From: Pseudomonas sp. R-28-1W-6 | GTDB lineage: Bacteria; Pseudomonadota; Gammaproteobacteria; Pseudomonadales; Pseudomonadaceae | DNA: 64,000 nt | Direction of reading: 5' to 3' | NCBI RefSeq assembly: GCF_009799925.1 | Contig: NZ_WELK01000002.1 | Coordinates: 372,001-436,000, forward strand | In this document: piece after piece, positions 18,067-26,725 of the stretch | How the letters are laid out: every line of letters starts with the position of its first letter | Position numbering within the stretch: position 1 is the first letter of the stretch | Translations under genes and position numbers: made by a program | Notes under the pieces: generated by a model | What the model saw: only the letters and a program-made list of their open reading frames with translations | Told to the model about the DNA's origin: nothing | Database searches by the model: none

Positions 18067-18951
18067 ATGAACACCTCCTATATCGGGCGCTTCGCCCCCA
18101 CGCCCAGCGGCTACCTGCACTTCGGTTCGCTGGTCGCCGCCCTCGCCTCCTATCTGGACGCCCGCCATGTCGGCGGCCAGTGGCTGCTGCGCATGGAAGA
18201 CCTCGACCCGCCGCGCGAAGTGCCCGGCGCCCAGGATGCCATCCTGCGCACCCTGGAAAGCTACGGCTTCCAGTGGGACGGCCCGCTGCTGCGCCAGAGC
18301 GAACGCCTGCCGGCCTATGCCGCGGTTCTCGAGCAACTGTTCAACCAGGGCCTGGCCTACGCCTGCACCTGCTCGCGCAAGCAGCTGGAGGGCCACGGCG
18401 GCATCTACCCGGGCTTCTGCCGCAATGCCGGCCACCCGGCCCACGACGCCGCCATTCGCCTGCGCGTGCCGGAGCTGGAATACCGCTTCACCGACCGCGT
18501 GCAGGGCGAGTTCCGCCAGCACCTGGGGCGCGAAGTCGGCGACTTCGTCATCCGCCGCCGCGACGGCCTGTACGCCTATCAGCTGGCGGTGGTGCTGGAC
18601 GATGCCTGGCAGGGCATCACCGACGTGGTGCGCGGCGCCGATCTGCTCGACTCCACCCCGCGCCAGCTGTACCTGCAGGAACTGCTCGGCCTGCGCCAGC
18701 CGCGCTACCTGCACGTGCCGCTGATCATCCAGCCGGACGGCCACAAGCTGGGCAAGAGCTACCGCTCACCGCCGCTGCCCGCCGACCAGGCCCCGACGCT
18801 ACTGCTGCGTGCACTGCGCGCCCTCGGCCAGCCGGCGCCGGAGGAACTGGCCGGCGCCAGCGCCGCAGAGCTGCTGGCCTGGGGCACGAGCCACTGGGAC
18901 GCCGCGCGCATCCCGCGCCGGCGGACCCTGGCCGAAGCCCGGCTACGCTGA
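18067..18951 (+). CDS. gluQ: Glutamyl-Q tRNA(Asp) synthetase
   Basis: This is a truncated GluRS-like enzyme that transfers glutamate onto the queuosine base of tRNA-Asp. It has 294 residues from ATG 18067; ATG 18058 is also possible and neither has a clear ribosome-binding site. The HIGH-like motif is APTPSGYLHFGSL, then MEDLDPPRE. Zinc ligands are CTCSR and the later Cys of GGIYPGFCRN. The KMSKS equivalent is HKLGKSYRS. It lacks the anticodon-binding domain of GluRS, as the family does. dksA-gluQ is a conserved gene pair in proteobacteria. Confidence 0.95.
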   Translation: MNTSYIGRFAPTPSGYLHFGSLVAALASYLDARHVGGQWLLRMEDLDPPREVPGAQDAILRTLESYGFQWDGPLLRQSERLPAYAAVLEQLFNQGLAYACTCSRKQLEGHGGIYPGFCRNAGHPAHDAAIRLRVPELEYRFTDRVQGEFRQHLGREVGDFVIRRRDGLYAYQLAVVLDDAWQGITDVVRGADLLDSTPRQLYLQELLGLRQPRYLHVPLIIQPDGHKLGKSYRSPPLPADQAPTLLLRALRALGQPAPEELAGASAAELLAWGTSHWDAARIPRRRTLAEARLR

Positions 18952-19033
18952 ACGCAGCACCCGGTGCGGCAGGCGACTGCCGCCTGTCGGCCTAATCCGT
19001 TACCATCGGCGCACTGACGCCACGAGAATCGGC

Positions 19034-19210
19034 ATGTACATCTACCGACTGGTCCTGCTCCTGGTAGTGGGGATCTACCTGTTTTCCCCGGCCATCATGG
19101 ACTGGTGGATCGACCCCAATGGCGCCTGGTACCGGCCCTACCTGCTGTGGCTGATCCTGATCGTGGTGACCTTTATCCTGCAGAGTCAGCGTGATGCCGA
19201 TGAACTCTGA
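19034..19210 (+). CDS. cbrX: CbrX-like small inner-membrane protein upstream of cbrA
   Basis: A 58-residue protein with two predicted transmembrane segments (about 4-22 and 36-52) and a charged tail, QSQRDADEL. An ORF of this kind precedes cbrA in other pseudomonads and has been called cbrX, reported to be co-transcribed with and translationally coupled to cbrA. Here the stop codon is 207 bp before the cbrA ATG instead of overlapping it, because tandem repeats of the junction lie between. Its role is unknown; the name is recalled from memory and applied by position. Confidence 0.75.
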   Translation: MYIYRLVLLLVVGIYLFSPAIMDWWIDPNGAWYRPYLLWLILIVVTFILQSQRDADEL

Positions 19211-19434
19211 GCCGTATCGGAGAGATCACGGTGACTGCCCTTTATATTCACTCGCAGAGCCAGCGTGATGCCGATGAACTCTGAGCCGCATTGGGGCGCA
19301 ACCCCGGTGACCGCCTTTTATCTTCACTCGCAGAGTCCGCGTGATGCCGATGAACACTGAGCCGTATCGGAGCAATCCCGGTGACCGCCCTTTATCTTCA
19401 CTCGCTGAGCCAACCAGATGCTGACAAGCTTTGA
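19166..19434 (+). repeat. Tandem 74-76-bp repeats at the cbrX-cbrA junction
   Basis: GTGATGCCGATGAAC, followed by CTGAGCCG and later TTCACTCGC, recurs with anchors at 19193, 19267, 19343 and a diverged copy at 19417 (spacings 74, 76 and 74). Each unit holds a GTG preceded by a GGAG- or GGGG-like site and a 17-codon frame ending in TGA: 19231-19284, 19307-19360 and 19381-19434. The peptides resemble VTALYxHSxSxxDADxL, that is, the C-terminal tail of CbrX. The last one overlaps the cbrA start by 17 bases. Confidence 0.9.
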
Positions 19435-22372
19435 GCTGAGTCAGCTGATCCTGATCAGCGCCACCTACCTGCTGCTGCTGTTCGGCGTGGCCTGGGTCAG
19501 CGAGAAGGGCCTGATCCCCCGCTGGATCATCCGCCATCCGCTGACCTACACCCTGTCGCTGGGCGTATACGCCAGCGCCTGGGCCTTCTACGGCACGGTC
19601 GGCCTGGCCTACCAGTACGGCTTCGGCTTCCTCGCCAGCTACCTGGGCATCACCGGCGCCTTCCTGCTCGCCCCGGTGCTGCTCTACCCGATCCTGCGCA
19701 TCACCCGTACCTACCAGCTGTCCTCGCTGGCCGACCTGTTCGCCTTCCGCTTCCGCAGCAGCTGGGCCGGCGCGCTGACCACCCTGTTCATGCTGATCGG
19801 CGTGCTGCCGCTGCTGGCGTTGCAGATCCAGGCGGTGGCCGACTCGATCGGCATCCTCACCCGCGAGCCGCTGCAGAACCGCTTCGCCTTCGGCTTCTGC
19901 GCCCTGATCACGCTGTTCACCATCCTCTTCGGCGCCCGCCACATCGCCACCCGCGAGAAGCACGAGGGCCTGGTGTTCGCCATCGCCTTCGAGTCGGTGG
20001 TCAAGCTGCTGGCCCTCGGCGGCATCGGCCTGTACGCGCTGTACGGGGTGTTCGGCGGCCCCGGCGAGCTGGAACTGTGGCTGCTGCAGAACCAGGCCTC
20101 GCTCACCGCCCTGCACACGCCGCTGCAGGAAGGCCCGTGGCGCACCCTGCTGCTGGTGTTCTTCGCCTCGGCCATCGTCATGCCGCACATGTACCACATG
20201 ACTTTCACCGAGAACCTCAACCCGCGCGCCATCGTCAGCGCCAGCTGGGGCCTGCCGCTGTTCCTCCTGCTGATGAGCCTGTCGGTGCCGCTGATCCTCT
20301 GGGCCGGCCTCAAGCTGGGCGCCACCACCAACCCGGAATACTTCACCCTCGGCCTGGGCATCGCGGTGAACAGCCCGGCGCTGGCGCTGGTCGCCTACGT
20401 CGGCGGGCTGTCGGCCTCCAGCGGGCTGATCATCGTCACCACCCTGGCGCTGTCCGGCATGGCCCTCAACCACCTGGTGCTGCCGCTGTATCAGCCGCCG
20501 GCCGAGGGCAATATCTACCGCTGGCTGAAGTGGACGCGGCGCGCGCTGATCATCGCCATCATCATGGCCGCCTACGGCTTCTACCTGCTGCTCGGCGCCG
20601 AGCAGGACCTGGCCAACCTGGGCATCGTCGCCTTCGTCGCCACCCTGCAGTTCCTCCCCGCCACCCTGTCGGTGCTGTACTGGCCGACCGCCAACCGCCG
20701 CGGCTTCATCGCCGGCCTGCTGACCGGCATCCTGGTCTGGGCGGTGAGCATGCTGCTGCCGCTGGTGAGCAACCTGCAGGGCCTGCACCTGCCGCTGCTC
20801 GACGTGGTCTACACCCTCGACAACAACAGCTGGCACCTGGCGGCAATCGGCTCGCTGGCGGCCAACGTGCTGGTGTTCACCCTGATCTCGCTGTTCACCG
20901 AGGCCAGCCCGGAAGAAAAGAGCGCCGCCGAGGCCTGCACCGTGGACAACGTGCGCCGCCCGCAACGGCGCGAGCTGCTGGCCAACTCGCCGCAGGAATT
21001 TGCCACCCAGCTGGCCAAGCCGCTGGGCGCCAAGACCGCGCAGAAGGAAGTCGAACAGGCCCTGCGCGACCTGCACCTGCCCTTCGACGAGCGCCGCCCC
21101 TACGCCCTGCGCCGCCTGCGCGACCGCATCGAGGCCAACCTCTCCGGCCTGATGGGCCCCAGCGTGGCCCAGGACATAGTCGAGACCTTCCTGCCCTACA
21201 AGAGCGGCAGCGAGAGCTATGTCAGCGAGGACATCCACTTCATCGAGAGCCGCCTGGAGGACTACCAGTCGCGCCTCACCGGCCTGGCCGCCGAACTGGA
21301 CGCCCTGCGCCGCTTCCACCGGCAGACCCTGCAGGAGCTGCCGATGGGCGTCTGCTCGCTGGCCAAGGACCAGGAAATCCTCATGTGGAACCGCGCCATG
21401 GAGGACCTCACCGAGATCCCGGCCGAGCGCGTGGTCGGCTCGCGCCTCAGCGCCCTCGACCAACCCTGGCGCGGCCTGCTGATCGGCTTCATCCACCAGG
21501 ACGACGAACACCTGCACAAGCAGCAGCTGCGCCTGGATGGCGAGGAGCGCTGGCTCAACCTGCACAAGGCGGCCATCGACGAGCCGCTGGCGCCGGGCAA
21601 CAGCGGCCTGGTGCTGCTGGTCGAGGACGTCACCGAGACCCGCGTGCTGGAGGACCAGCTGGTGCACTCCGAGCGCCTGGCCAGCATCGGCCGCCTGGCC
21701 GCCGGAGTGGCCCACGAGATCGGCAACCCGGTCACCGGCATCGCCTGCCTGGCGCAGAACCTGCGCGAGGAGCGCGAGGACGACGAGGAGCTCAACGAGA
21801 TCAGCAGCCAGATCCTCGACCAGACCAAGCGCATCTCGCGCATCGTCCAGTCTCTGATGAACTTCGCCCATGCCGGCCAGCAGATGCGCGCCGAATACCC
21901 GGTGAGCCTGGCCGAGGTGGCGCAGGATGCCATCGGCCTGCTGTCGCTCAACCGCAACAGCACCGCGGTGCACTTCTTCAACCTGTGCGACCCCGAACAC
22001 CTGGCCAAGGGCGACCCACAGCGCCTGGCCCAGGTGCTGATCAACCTGCTGTCCAATGCCCGCGACGCCTCGCCGGTCGGCGGCGCCATCCGCGTCCGCA
22101 GCGAGGCCACGGAGCAGAGCGTCGAACTGATCGTCGAGGACGAAGGCAGCGGCATTCCGCCGGCTATCATGGACCGCCTGTACGAACCCTTCTTCACCAC
22201 CAAGGACCCGGGCAAGGGCACCGGTTTGGGGCTCGCACTGGTCTATTCCATCGTGGAAGAGCATTATGGGCAAATCACCATCGACAGCCCGGCCGACCCC
22301 GAACGCCAACTCGGAACCCGTTTCCGCGTGACGCTGCCGCGCTATACCGAAGCGACGTCCGTAGCGACCTAA
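19418..22372 (+). CDS. cbrA: Sensor histidine kinase CbrA (transporter-fused)
   Basis: CbrA senses carbon/nitrogen balance and phosphorylates CbrB. In the 984 residues, the N-terminal half (about 1-500) is a sodium:solute symporter-like domain of about 13 helices, which in relatives transports histidine. A linker/STAC-like region, a PAS domain (about 640-745) and the kinase core follow. The phospho-acceptor is H766 in VAHEIGNPVTG, matching the known position. N box INLLSNARDA, G1 VEDEGSGIP, F box EPFFTTK and G2 GKGTGLGLALV are intact. The start ATG 19418 lies within the last repeat and overlaps a mini-ORF, so initiation may depend on reinitiation. cbrB follows after 90 bp. Confidence 0.96.
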   Translation: MLTSFELSQLILISATYLLLLFGVAWVSEKGLIPRWIIRHPLTYTLSLGVYASAWAFYGTVGLAYQYGFGFLASYLGITGAFLLAPVLLYPILRITRTYQLSSLADLFAFRFRSSWAGALTTLFMLIGVLPLLALQIQAVADSIGILTREPLQNRFAFGFCALITLFTILFGARHIATREKHEGLVFAIAFESVVKLLALGGIGLYALYGVFGGPGELELWLLQNQASLTALHTPLQEGPWRTLLLVFFASAIVMPHMYHMTFTENLNPRAIVSASWGLPLFLLLMSLSVPLILWAGLKLGATTNPEYFTLGLGIAVNSPALALVAYVGGLSASSGLIIVTTLALSGMALNHLVLPLYQPPAEGNIYRWLKWTRRALIIAIIMAAYGFYLLLGAEQDLANLGIVAFVATLQFLPATLSVLYWPTANRRGFIAGLLTGILVWAVSMLLPLVSNLQGLHLPLLDVVYTLDNNSWHLAAIGSLAANVLVFTLISLFTEASPEEKSAAEACTVDNVRRPQRRELLANSPQEFATQLAKPLGAKTAQKEVEQALRDLHLPFDERRPYALRRLRDRIEANLSGLMGPSVAQDIVETFLPYKSGSESYVSEDIHFIESRLEDYQSRLTGLAAELDALRRFHRQTLQELPMGVCSLAKDQEILMWNRAMEDLTEIPAERVVGSRLSALDQPWRGLLIGFIHQDDEHLHKQQLRLDGEERWLNLHKAAIDEPLAPGNSGLVLLVEDVTETRVLEDQLVHSERLASIGRLAAGVAHEIGNPVTGIACLAQNLREEREDDEELNEISSQILDQTKRISRIVQSLMNFAHAGQQMRAEYPVSLAEVAQDAIGLLSLNRNSTAVHFFNLCDPEHLAKGDPQRLAQVLINLLSNARDASPVGGAIRVRSEATEQSVELIVEDEGSGIPPAIMDRLYEPFFTTKDPGKGTGLGLALVYSIVEEHYGQITIDSPADPERQLGTRFRVTLPRYTEATSVAT

Positions 22373-22462
22373 GCAGTGAACTATGAGCCTGCTCAAGGGC
22401 TCGCGAGTAGCGCCACAAGCGCAGCGCCCTTGAACAGATTCGAGACCGTCGAGAGAGACTCA

Positions 22463-23875
22463 ATGCCGCATATCCTCATCGTCGAAGACGAAACCATCAT
22501 CCGCTCGGCACTGCGTCGCCTGCTGGAACGCAACCAGTACCAGGTCAGCGAAGCCGGTTCGGTACAGGAGGCCCAGGAGCGCTACGGCATTCCCGGTTTC
22601 GACCTGATCGTCAGCGACCTGCGCCTGCCCGGCGCGCCCGGCACCGAACTGATCAAGCTGGCCGAAGGCACCCCGGTGCTGATCATGACCAGCTATGCCA
22701 GCCTGCGCTCGGCCGTGGACTCGATGAAGATGGGCGCGGTCGACTACATCGCCAAGCCCTTCGACCACGACGAGATGCTGCAGGCCGTGGCGCGCATCCT
22801 CAGCGACCACCAGAACGCCCGCAGCAAGGCACCGGAAGGCGCCAGCAAGAGTGCCGGCAAGGCGCCGGCGAGCAGCGAAGGCGAGATCGGCATCATTGGC
22901 TCCTGCGCCGTCATGCAGGATCTCTACGGCAAGATCCGCAAGGTCGCCCCGACCGACTCCAACGTGCTGATCCAGGGCGAGTCCGGCACCGGCAAGGAGC
23001 TGGTCGCCCGCGCCCTGCACAACCTGTCCAGGCGCGCCAAGGCGCCGCTGATTTCGGTCAACTGCGCGGCAATCCCGGAAACCCTGATCGAGTCGGAACT
23101 GTTCGGCCACGAGAAAGGTGCCTTCACCGGCGCCAGCGCCGGACGCGCAGGCCTGGTCGAGGCCGCCGACGGCGGCACCCTGTTCCTCGACGAAATCGGC
23201 GAGCTGCCCCTGGAAGCCCAGGCCCGCCTGCTGCGCGTGCTGCAGGAAGGCGAGATCCGCCGGGTCGGCTCGGTGCAGTCGCAGAAGGTCGACGTGCGCC
23301 TGATCGCCGCCACCCACCGCGACCTGAAGACCCTGGCCAAGATCGGCCAGTTCCGCGAAGACCTCTATTACCGCCTGCACGTCATCGCCCTCAAGCTGCC
23401 GCCGCTGCGCGAGCGCGGCGCCGACGTCAACGAGATCGCCAAGGCCTTCCTCGTGCGCCAGTGCACGCGCATGGGCCGCGACGACCTGCGCTTCGCCCAC
23501 GACGCCGAACAGGCGATCCGCCACTACCCCTGGCCGGGCAACGTGCGCGAACTGGAAAACGCCATCGAGCGGGCGGTGATCCTCTGCGAGGGCTCGGAGA
23601 TCTCCGCCGAGCTGCTGGGCATTGATATCGAGCTGGATGACCTGGACGACGACTTCGACAGCGCCAGCCTCCCGACCAGTTCCGGCAACAACCATGAGCC
23701 GACCGAGGACTTGTCCCTGGAAGACTACTTCCAGCACTTCGTCCTCGAGCACCAGGACCACATGACCGAGACCGAACTGGCGCGCAAACTCGGTATCAGC
23801 CGCAAGTGCCTGTGGGAACGCCGCCAGCGCCTGGGCATCCCGCGGCGCAAGTCCGGGGCGGCCACCGACTCCTGA
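22463..23875 (+). CDS. cbrB: Sigma-54-dependent response regulator CbrB
   Basis: This NtrC-family activator turns on catabolic genes and the CrcZ RNA. It has 470 residues. The receiver domain carries acceptor D52 (IVSDLRLPG) and K at TSYAS...AKPFD. The AAA+ domain (about 145-375) has Walker A GESGTGKE, the sigma-54 contact loop GAFTGA, Walker [12 protein letters not shown] and the Arg fingers region. A Fis-type HTH lies at the end ([21 protein letters not shown]). The start is ATG 22463 after GAGAGAG; the frame upstream to 22376 lacks a better site. The downstream intergenic region contains its best-known target. Confidence 0.97.
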   Translation: MPHILIVEDETIIRSALRRLLERNQYQVSEAGSVQEAQERYGIPGFDLIVSDLRLPGAPGTELIKLAEGTPVLIMTSYASLRSAVDSMKMGAVDYIAKPFDHDEMLQAVARILSDHQNARSKAPEGASKSAGKAPASSEGEIGIIGSCAVMQDLYGKIRKVAPTDSNVLIQGESGTGKELVARALHNLSRRAKAPLISVNCAAIPETLIESELFGHEKGAFTGASAGRAGLVEAADGGTLFLDEIGELPLEAQARLLRVLQEGEIRRVGSVQSQKVDVRLIAATHRDLKTLAKIGQFREDLYYRLHVIALKLPPLRERGADVNEIAKAFLVRQCTRMGRDDLRFAHDAEQAIRHYPWPGNVRELENAIERAVILCEGSEISAELLGIDIELDDLDDDFDSASLPTSSGNNHEPTEDLSLEDYFQHFVLEHQDHMTETELARKLGISRKCLWERRQRLGIPRRKSGAATDS

Positions 23876-23900
23876 GTCCGGGCTGGATCCGACGAGTACC

Positions 23901-23932
23901 CATGAGGGCGCCGCAAGGCGCCCTCATGCTTT
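23901..23932 (+). terminator. Hairpin terminator after cbrB
   Basis: A perfect 12-bp stem CATGAGGGCGCC/GGCGCCCTCATG with loop GCAA is followed by CTTT. The T-run is weak. Confidence 0.7.
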
Positions 23933-24032
23933 GCGCCAAGGGCACAGCGCCGAGCCTCCCACGTACCGGGCTAGCTGGTGCGCACCGACGTTACCCGGGC
24001 GACCGGCCGACTGCACAAAGGTTCCCCCGAGC

Positions 24033-24059
24033 TGTTACCGCAACGCCCCAGACGTAACA
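24033..24059 (+). promoter_or_regulatory. Candidate CbrB upstream activating site for crcZ
   Basis: TGTTAC, 15 bases, GTAACA is a perfect 6-bp inverted repeat about 100-125 bp upstream of the sigma-54 promoter, the normal position for an NtrC-type activator. Further half-sites, GTTACC near 23990 and GGTAAC at 24075, flank it. Binding by CbrB is inferred from position and from the TGTTAC/GTAACA pattern I recall for CbrB targets. Confidence 0.65.
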
Positions 24060-24156
24060 GGCGCCGGGTTCAACGGTAACGAGAACGCAGCTTTTTCGGG
24101 CTCCTCGCACACCACGAAAAACAGCAAGCCATTGAAATACAAGGGTTTTAAAAAAC

Positions 24157-24172
24157 TGGCACGGCTTCTGCT
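24157..24172 (+). promoter_or_regulatory. Sigma-54 (-24/-12) promoter of crcZ
   Basis: TGGCACG-GCTT-CTGCT is close to the consensus TGGCACG-N4-TTGCW, with the invariant GG and GC correctly spaced. Transcription should start near 24183. An A-rich stretch just upstream could hold an IHF bend. Confidence 0.85.
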
Positions 24173-24182
24173 TTATCTCTGG

Positions 24183-24531
24183 CACAACAACAATAACAAA
24201 CCAGAAACACCACAATAAAAATAAGACGAAACGACTCCAGCACAATAAAAACAACAAGGCGGAGGCGCAGCTAACTGATCATTTTGGAGAGGATTTGCCC
24301 TTGGGGTTCGCCCCACAGCCAGGCCGAGAACAATAAGACTGTCTCAAGACAGTGCCTGAACTGGTTGGATCACGGATTGATCATGGCAACATCAGCATTC
24401 AAAGTAATCCGTTTGCTCCTGGTACCCAGATTGGGCTACCAAAAACGGGCCAACCAACAAAAACAACAGGCCCGCAATAATAACAAAAACAAAGCACGCA
24501 CCTACTTGGGGGGGAGCCTCGGCTCCCCCAG
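24183..24531 (+). ncRNA. crcZ: CrcZ small RNA (Hfq/Crc decoy)
   Basis: The RNA of about 350 nt lies between cbrB and pcnB, where crcZ lies in pseudomonads. It holds six A-rich CA motifs of AAnAAnAA type, for example ACAACAACAATAAC near 24184, ACAATAAAAATAAG near 24212, CAATAAAAACAACAAG near 24242, GAACAATAAG near 24328, ACCAACAAAAACAAC near 24451 and CAATAATAACAAAAAC near 24475. These bind Hfq with Crc and free catabolic mRNAs when CbrAB is active. The 3' end is placed at the hairpin GGGGGAGC/GCTCCCCC (24510-24530), but no T-run follows, so the end is uncertain. Coding frames across it look fortuitous. Confidence 0.88.
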
Positions 24532-24561
24532 TAGCTTCCGCATCCCCAGCCTGCCATTTAA

Positions 24562-24590
24562 TTCACCATCCCCCGCCCCAATGCTAGAAT
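24562..24590 (+). promoter_or_regulatory. Candidate sigma-70 promoter for pcnB
   Basis: TTCACC, 17 bp, TAGAAT with the extended element TGC directly before the -10. It lies about 120 bases before the pcnB start. Confidence 0.5.
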
Positions 24591-24708
24591 CCGCGCCATC
24601 CGTGCGGTCTAATGCATTTTTCAGCCCGTCGTGCCACGTCGCATCATCTTACCCAGCGACTCTACGACGCCCTGAAACGGCCGTTTTCTCAAACACACAG
24701 TGCTCCCC

Positions 24709-26109
24709 ATGCTGAAAAAGCTGTTCAAGTCTTTCCGTTTGCCCCTCAAGCGCAACGCCCATCCCCGCAGCACCCCCGAGATCCTCGGCAACCGCCAGCA
24801 CTCGCTGCAGCGGGGACAGTTCAGCCGCAATGCGGTCAATGTGGTCGAGCGCCTGCAGCACGCCGGCTACCAGGCCTACCTGGTCGGCGGTTGCGTGCGC
24901 GACATGCTGCTCGGCATGCAGCCCAAGGACTACGACGTGGCCACCAGCGCCACCCCGGAGCAGGTGCGCGCCGAGTTCCGCAACGCCCGGGTGATCGGCC
25001 GCCGCTTCAAGCTGGCCCACGTCCACTTCGGCCGCGAGATCATCGAGGTCGCCACCTTCCGCGCCAATCACCCGCTGGGCGACGACGAAGAAGACAGCCA
25101 CCTGTCCTCGCGCAACGAGAGCGGACGCATCCTGCGTGACAACGTCTACGGCAGCCTGGAAGACGACGCCCAGCGCCGCGACTTCACCATCAACGCGCTG
25201 TATTTCGATGTCACCGGCGAGCGCATCCTCGACTACGCCCACGGCGTGCACGACATCCGCAACCGCCTGATCCGCCTGATCGGCGACCCCGAGCAGCGCT
25301 ACCTGGAAGACCCGGTGCGCATGCTGCGCGCCGTGCGTTTCGCCGCCAAACTGGACTTCGACATTGAGAAGCACAGTGCCGCGCCGATCCGCCAGCTGGC
25401 CTCGAAGCTGCGCGACATCCCCTCGGCCCGCCTGTTCGACGAGGTGCTCAAGCTGTTCCTCGCCGGCTATGCCGAGCGCACCTTCGAGCTGCTGGTCGAG
25501 TACGACCTGTTCGCCCCGCTGTTCCCGGCCAGCGCCGCCGCCCTCAAGCGCAACCCGGACTACACCGGCACGCTGATCCGCCAGGCCCTGGCCAATACCG
25601 ACGAGCGCATCGCCCTGGGCAAGCCGGTGACCCCCGCGTTCCTGTTCGCCGCCCTGCTCTGGCCGGCCCTGCCCGCCCGCGTGCTGCACCTGCAGGAACG
25701 CGGCATGCCGCCGATCCCGGCGATGCAGGAAGCGGCCCACGACCTGATCGCCGAGCAGTGCCAGCGCATCGCCGTACCCAAGCGCTTCACCCTGCCGATC
25801 CGCGAGATCTGGGACATGCAGGAGCGCCTGCCACGGCGCAGCGGCAAGCGTGCCGACCTGCTTCTGGAAAACCCGCGCTTCCGCGCCGGCTACGATTTCC
25901 TGCTGCTGCGCGAAGACGCCGGCGAAGAAACCGGCGGCCTGGGCGACTGGTGGACCGACTACCAGGACGCCACCGACAGCGAGCGCCGCAGCATGATCCG
26001 TGACCTCAGCGCCCGCCAGGAAGAAGGCGACGGCCCGGCCCGCAAGCGCCGCCGCGGTGGCCGTAACAAGCGCCGCGGGCCGCGCACCGACAGCCCCGCC
26101 AGCGAATAA
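24709..26109 (+). CDS. pcnB: Poly(A) polymerase I
   Basis: PcnB adds 3' A-tails to RNAs and so speeds their decay. It is a class II nucleotidyltransferase of 466 residues from ATG 24709 (GTG 24700 is possible). Motif LVGGCVRDMLLG with the metal ligands DYD (74-76) is followed by the RRDFTINAL flap, EDPVRMLRAVRFAAKL and the tRNA-nucleotidyltransferase-like body. A basic Arg/Lys tail (ARKRRRGGRNKRRG) is typical of PcnB and separates it from CCA-adding enzymes. folK follows after 1 bp in an operon. Confidence 0.95.
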   Translation: MLKKLFKSFRLPLKRNAHPRSTPEILGNRQHSLQRGQFSRNAVNVVERLQHAGYQAYLVGGCVRDMLLGMQPKDYDVATSATPEQVRAEFRNARVIGRRFKLAHVHFGREIIEVATFRANHPLGDDEEDSHLSSRNESGRILRDNVYGSLEDDAQRRDFTINALYFDVTGERILDYAHGVHDIRNRLIRLIGDPEQRYLEDPVRMLRAVRFAAKLDFDIEKHSAAPIRQLASKLRDIPSARLFDEVLKLFLAGYAERTFELLVEYDLFAPLFPASAAALKRNPDYTGTLIRQALANTDERIALGKPVTPAFLFAALLWPALPARVLHLQERGMPPIPAMQEAAHDLIAEQCQRIAVPKRFTLPIREIWDMQERLPRRSGKRADLLLENPRFRAGYDFLLLREDAGEETGGLGDWWTDYQDATDSERRSMIRDLSARQEEGDGPARKRRRGGRNKRRGPRTDSPASE

Positions 26110-26110
26110 G

Positions 26111-26620
26111 ATGGAACGCGTCTACATCGGCCTCGGCAGCAATCTGGCCGAGCCCCGCCAGCAACTACGCGCGTCCCTCGCCGCGCTGGCCGCCCTGCCC
26201 GACAGCCGACTGACGGCGGTGTCCTCGCTCTACGCCAGCGACCCGCTGGGCCCGCCCGATCAGCCGCGCTACGTGAATGCCGTGGCCGCTCTGGACACCG
26301 CCCTCACGCCCCTGCAACTGCTCGATGCCCTGCAAGCCATCGAACTGGAGCAGGGCCGCGTGCGCAAGGAGCAACGCTGGGGCCCGCGCACCCTGGACCT
26401 GGACATCCTGCTGTTCGGCCAGCGCACCCTCGACGAGCCACGCCTGAGCGTGCCGCACTACCACATGCATGCCCGCGCCTTCGTGCTCTACCCGCTGGCG
26501 GAAATCGCCGCCGACCTGCTACTGCCCGACGGCCGCACCCTGCACAGCCTGCTGGCCGCCTGCCCCTACGTCGGCCTGGAACGCCTGGCCGAGCCGGCCT
26601 TGGCGCAGGTAACGCAGTAA
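26111..26620 (+). CDS. folK: 6-hydroxymethyl-7,8-dihydropterin pyrophosphokinase
   Basis: HPPK transfers pyrophosphate from ATP to hydroxymethyl-dihydropterin in folate synthesis, the step before FolP (also in this window at 52494). The 169 residues contain YIGLGSNLAEPRQQL, RYVNAVAAL, RKEQRWGPRTLDLDILLF (catalytic Asp pair) and VPHYHMHARAFVLYPL. It starts one base after pcnB ends, so it is probably translationally coupled. Confidence 0.96.
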   Translation: MERVYIGLGSNLAEPRQQLRASLAALAALPDSRLTAVSSLYASDPLGPPDQPRYVNAVAALDTALTPLQLLDALQAIELEQGRVRKEQRWGPRTLDLDILLFGQRTLDEPRLSVPHYHMHARAFVLYPLAEIAADLLLPDGRTLHSLLAACPYVGLERLAEPALAQVTQ

Positions 26621-26640
26621 CACGTCGGTAACACCTGCGA

Positions 26641-26669
26641 TTGACTTCGTGCACCCCCATCGGGACTAT
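26641..26669 (+). promoter_or_regulatory. Candidate sigma-70 promoter for panBCD
   Basis: TTGACT, 17 bp, GACTAT lies 57 bases before the panB ATG. The -35 is good and the -10 is weak. Confidence 0.5.
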
Positions 26670-26725
26670 AGGCGTCCCGTTGCCCCGCGGCGGTGCAAGA
26701 ACCGCGCGCTGATGAGGATGTTTTC

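Noticed and set aside
19226..22396. 1056-codon open frame on the - strand
   Set aside because: It is antisense to cbrA and has no recognisable motif.
24284..24715. 143-codon frame between cbrB and pcnB
   Set aside because: It covers the 3' half of the CrcZ RNA and the pcnB promoter. Composition (Asn/Lys runs from CA motifs) and position argue for RNA, not protein.
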